Shown: in pieces, positions 13,757 to 13,904 of the stretch
Numbering within the stretch: the first letter of the stretch is position 1
Layout of the letters: each line of letters starts with the position of its first letter
NCBI GenBank assembly: GCA_023450335.1
Contig: JAEXHA010000053.1
Location: forward strand, 1-13,904
Source: Actinomycetes bacterium
GTDB lineage: Bacteria; Actinomycetota; Actinomycetes; Actinomycetales; Microbacteriaceae
DNA length: 13,904 nt
Reading direction: 5' to 3'
Position numbers and translations under genes: made by a program
The notes under the pieces: generated by a model
The model's database searches: none
What the model saw: the letters and a program-made list of their open reading frames with translations, nothing else
What the model was told of the DNA's origin: nothing

Positions 13757-13904
13757 CGCTGCGAGCGGCCAGCGCCGCCTGATACAGCTCGCGCGACGAG
13801 CGGCCGGTGGCCTGGGCGACCTCGCCGGCGGCATCCTTCAAGCGGATGCCGTCGGCGACCAGTTGCAGCACCTGTGCGACCGCGTCCGGTGTCGACACCT
13901 CCCG
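13746..13904 (-). CDS. rsmI: 16S rRNA 2'-O-methyltransferase RsmI, C-terminal part
   Basis: Reading the minus strand from the window edge gives 52 in-frame residues and a TGA at 13748-13746. They include DAVAQVLQLVADGIRLKDAA and ATGRSSRELYQAALAAR. The pattern (V)xxLxxxGxxLKDAxxxVAxxTGxSxRELYxxAL is the C-terminal helical domain of RsmI, which methylates the ribose of C1402 in 16S rRNA. The catalytic SAM-binding part is outside the window. The end overlaps the end of the MalG-type gene. RsmI is often encoded near metG and tatD, which lie 7 kb away here with the sugar locus between. A short helical regulator tail is a less likely alternative reading. Confidence 0.75.
   Translation of the reverse strand, partial: REVSTPDAVAQVLQLVADGIRLKDAAGEVAQATGRSSRELYQAALAARSVSP

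Noticed and set aside
1..13904. CRISPR array, tRNA, rRNA, transposon or phage genes
   Set aside because: No spaced direct repeats, cloverleaf-like segments, transposase motifs or terminal inverted repeats were seen on reading the window.

Overview
The window is about 70% G+C, packed with genes, and uses GTG starts, short ATGA/GTGA overlaps and TANNNT -10 boxes. Together with the protein types this points to a high-G+C actinobacterium, most likely Microbacteriaceae (Microbacterium-like). The genus is an inference from sequence character; no database was searched.

Left part (1-3983): haem biosynthesis. On the minus strand, hemE (uroporphyrinogen decarboxylase) is followed with a 4-base overlap by hemY/cgoX, which is cut by the window edge. 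Divergent from hemE, on the plus strand, is hemA (glutamyl-tRNA reductase), whose stop overlaps the start of a LacI-type regulator. The 61-base hemE/hemA gap holds an 11-bp inverted repeat whose two arms each carry the Shine-Dalgarno sequence of one of the two genes, around a shared AT-rich -10 region. hemE has no ATG, GTG or TTG at its expected start and may begin at ATC.

Middle part (3993-6441): minus-strand housekeeping genes metG (methionyl-tRNA synthetase) and tatD (metal-dependent hydrolase), 7 bases apart. metG appears to be transcribed as a leaderless mRNA.

Right part (6533-13756): a beta-galactoside utilisation locus. A second LacI/GalR repressor gene (minus) is divergent from bga (GH42 beta-galactosidase), a lipoprotein sugar-binding protein gene, and two MalF/MalG-type permease genes (all plus). 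The repressor/bga gap contains two near-identical 16-bp palindromes 71 bp apart, flanking the likely bga promoter. Strong hairpins lie after bga and after the binding-protein gene. The importer has no ATPase gene here, so it probably uses a shared one. The logic resembles the Bacillus gan (galactan) locus: oligosaccharides are imported, cleaved in the cytoplasm by GH42, and the repressor is presumably released by a sugar.

Right edge (13746-13904): the 3' end of rsmI (16S rRNA 2'-O-methyltransferase) on the minus strand, overlapping the end of the last permease gene by 11 bp. The sugar locus therefore sits between rsmI and metG-tatD, genes that are commonly close neighbours, which suggests a cassette inserted into a housekeeping stretch. 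I found no tRNA, rRNA, CRISPR array, insertion sequence or transposase.
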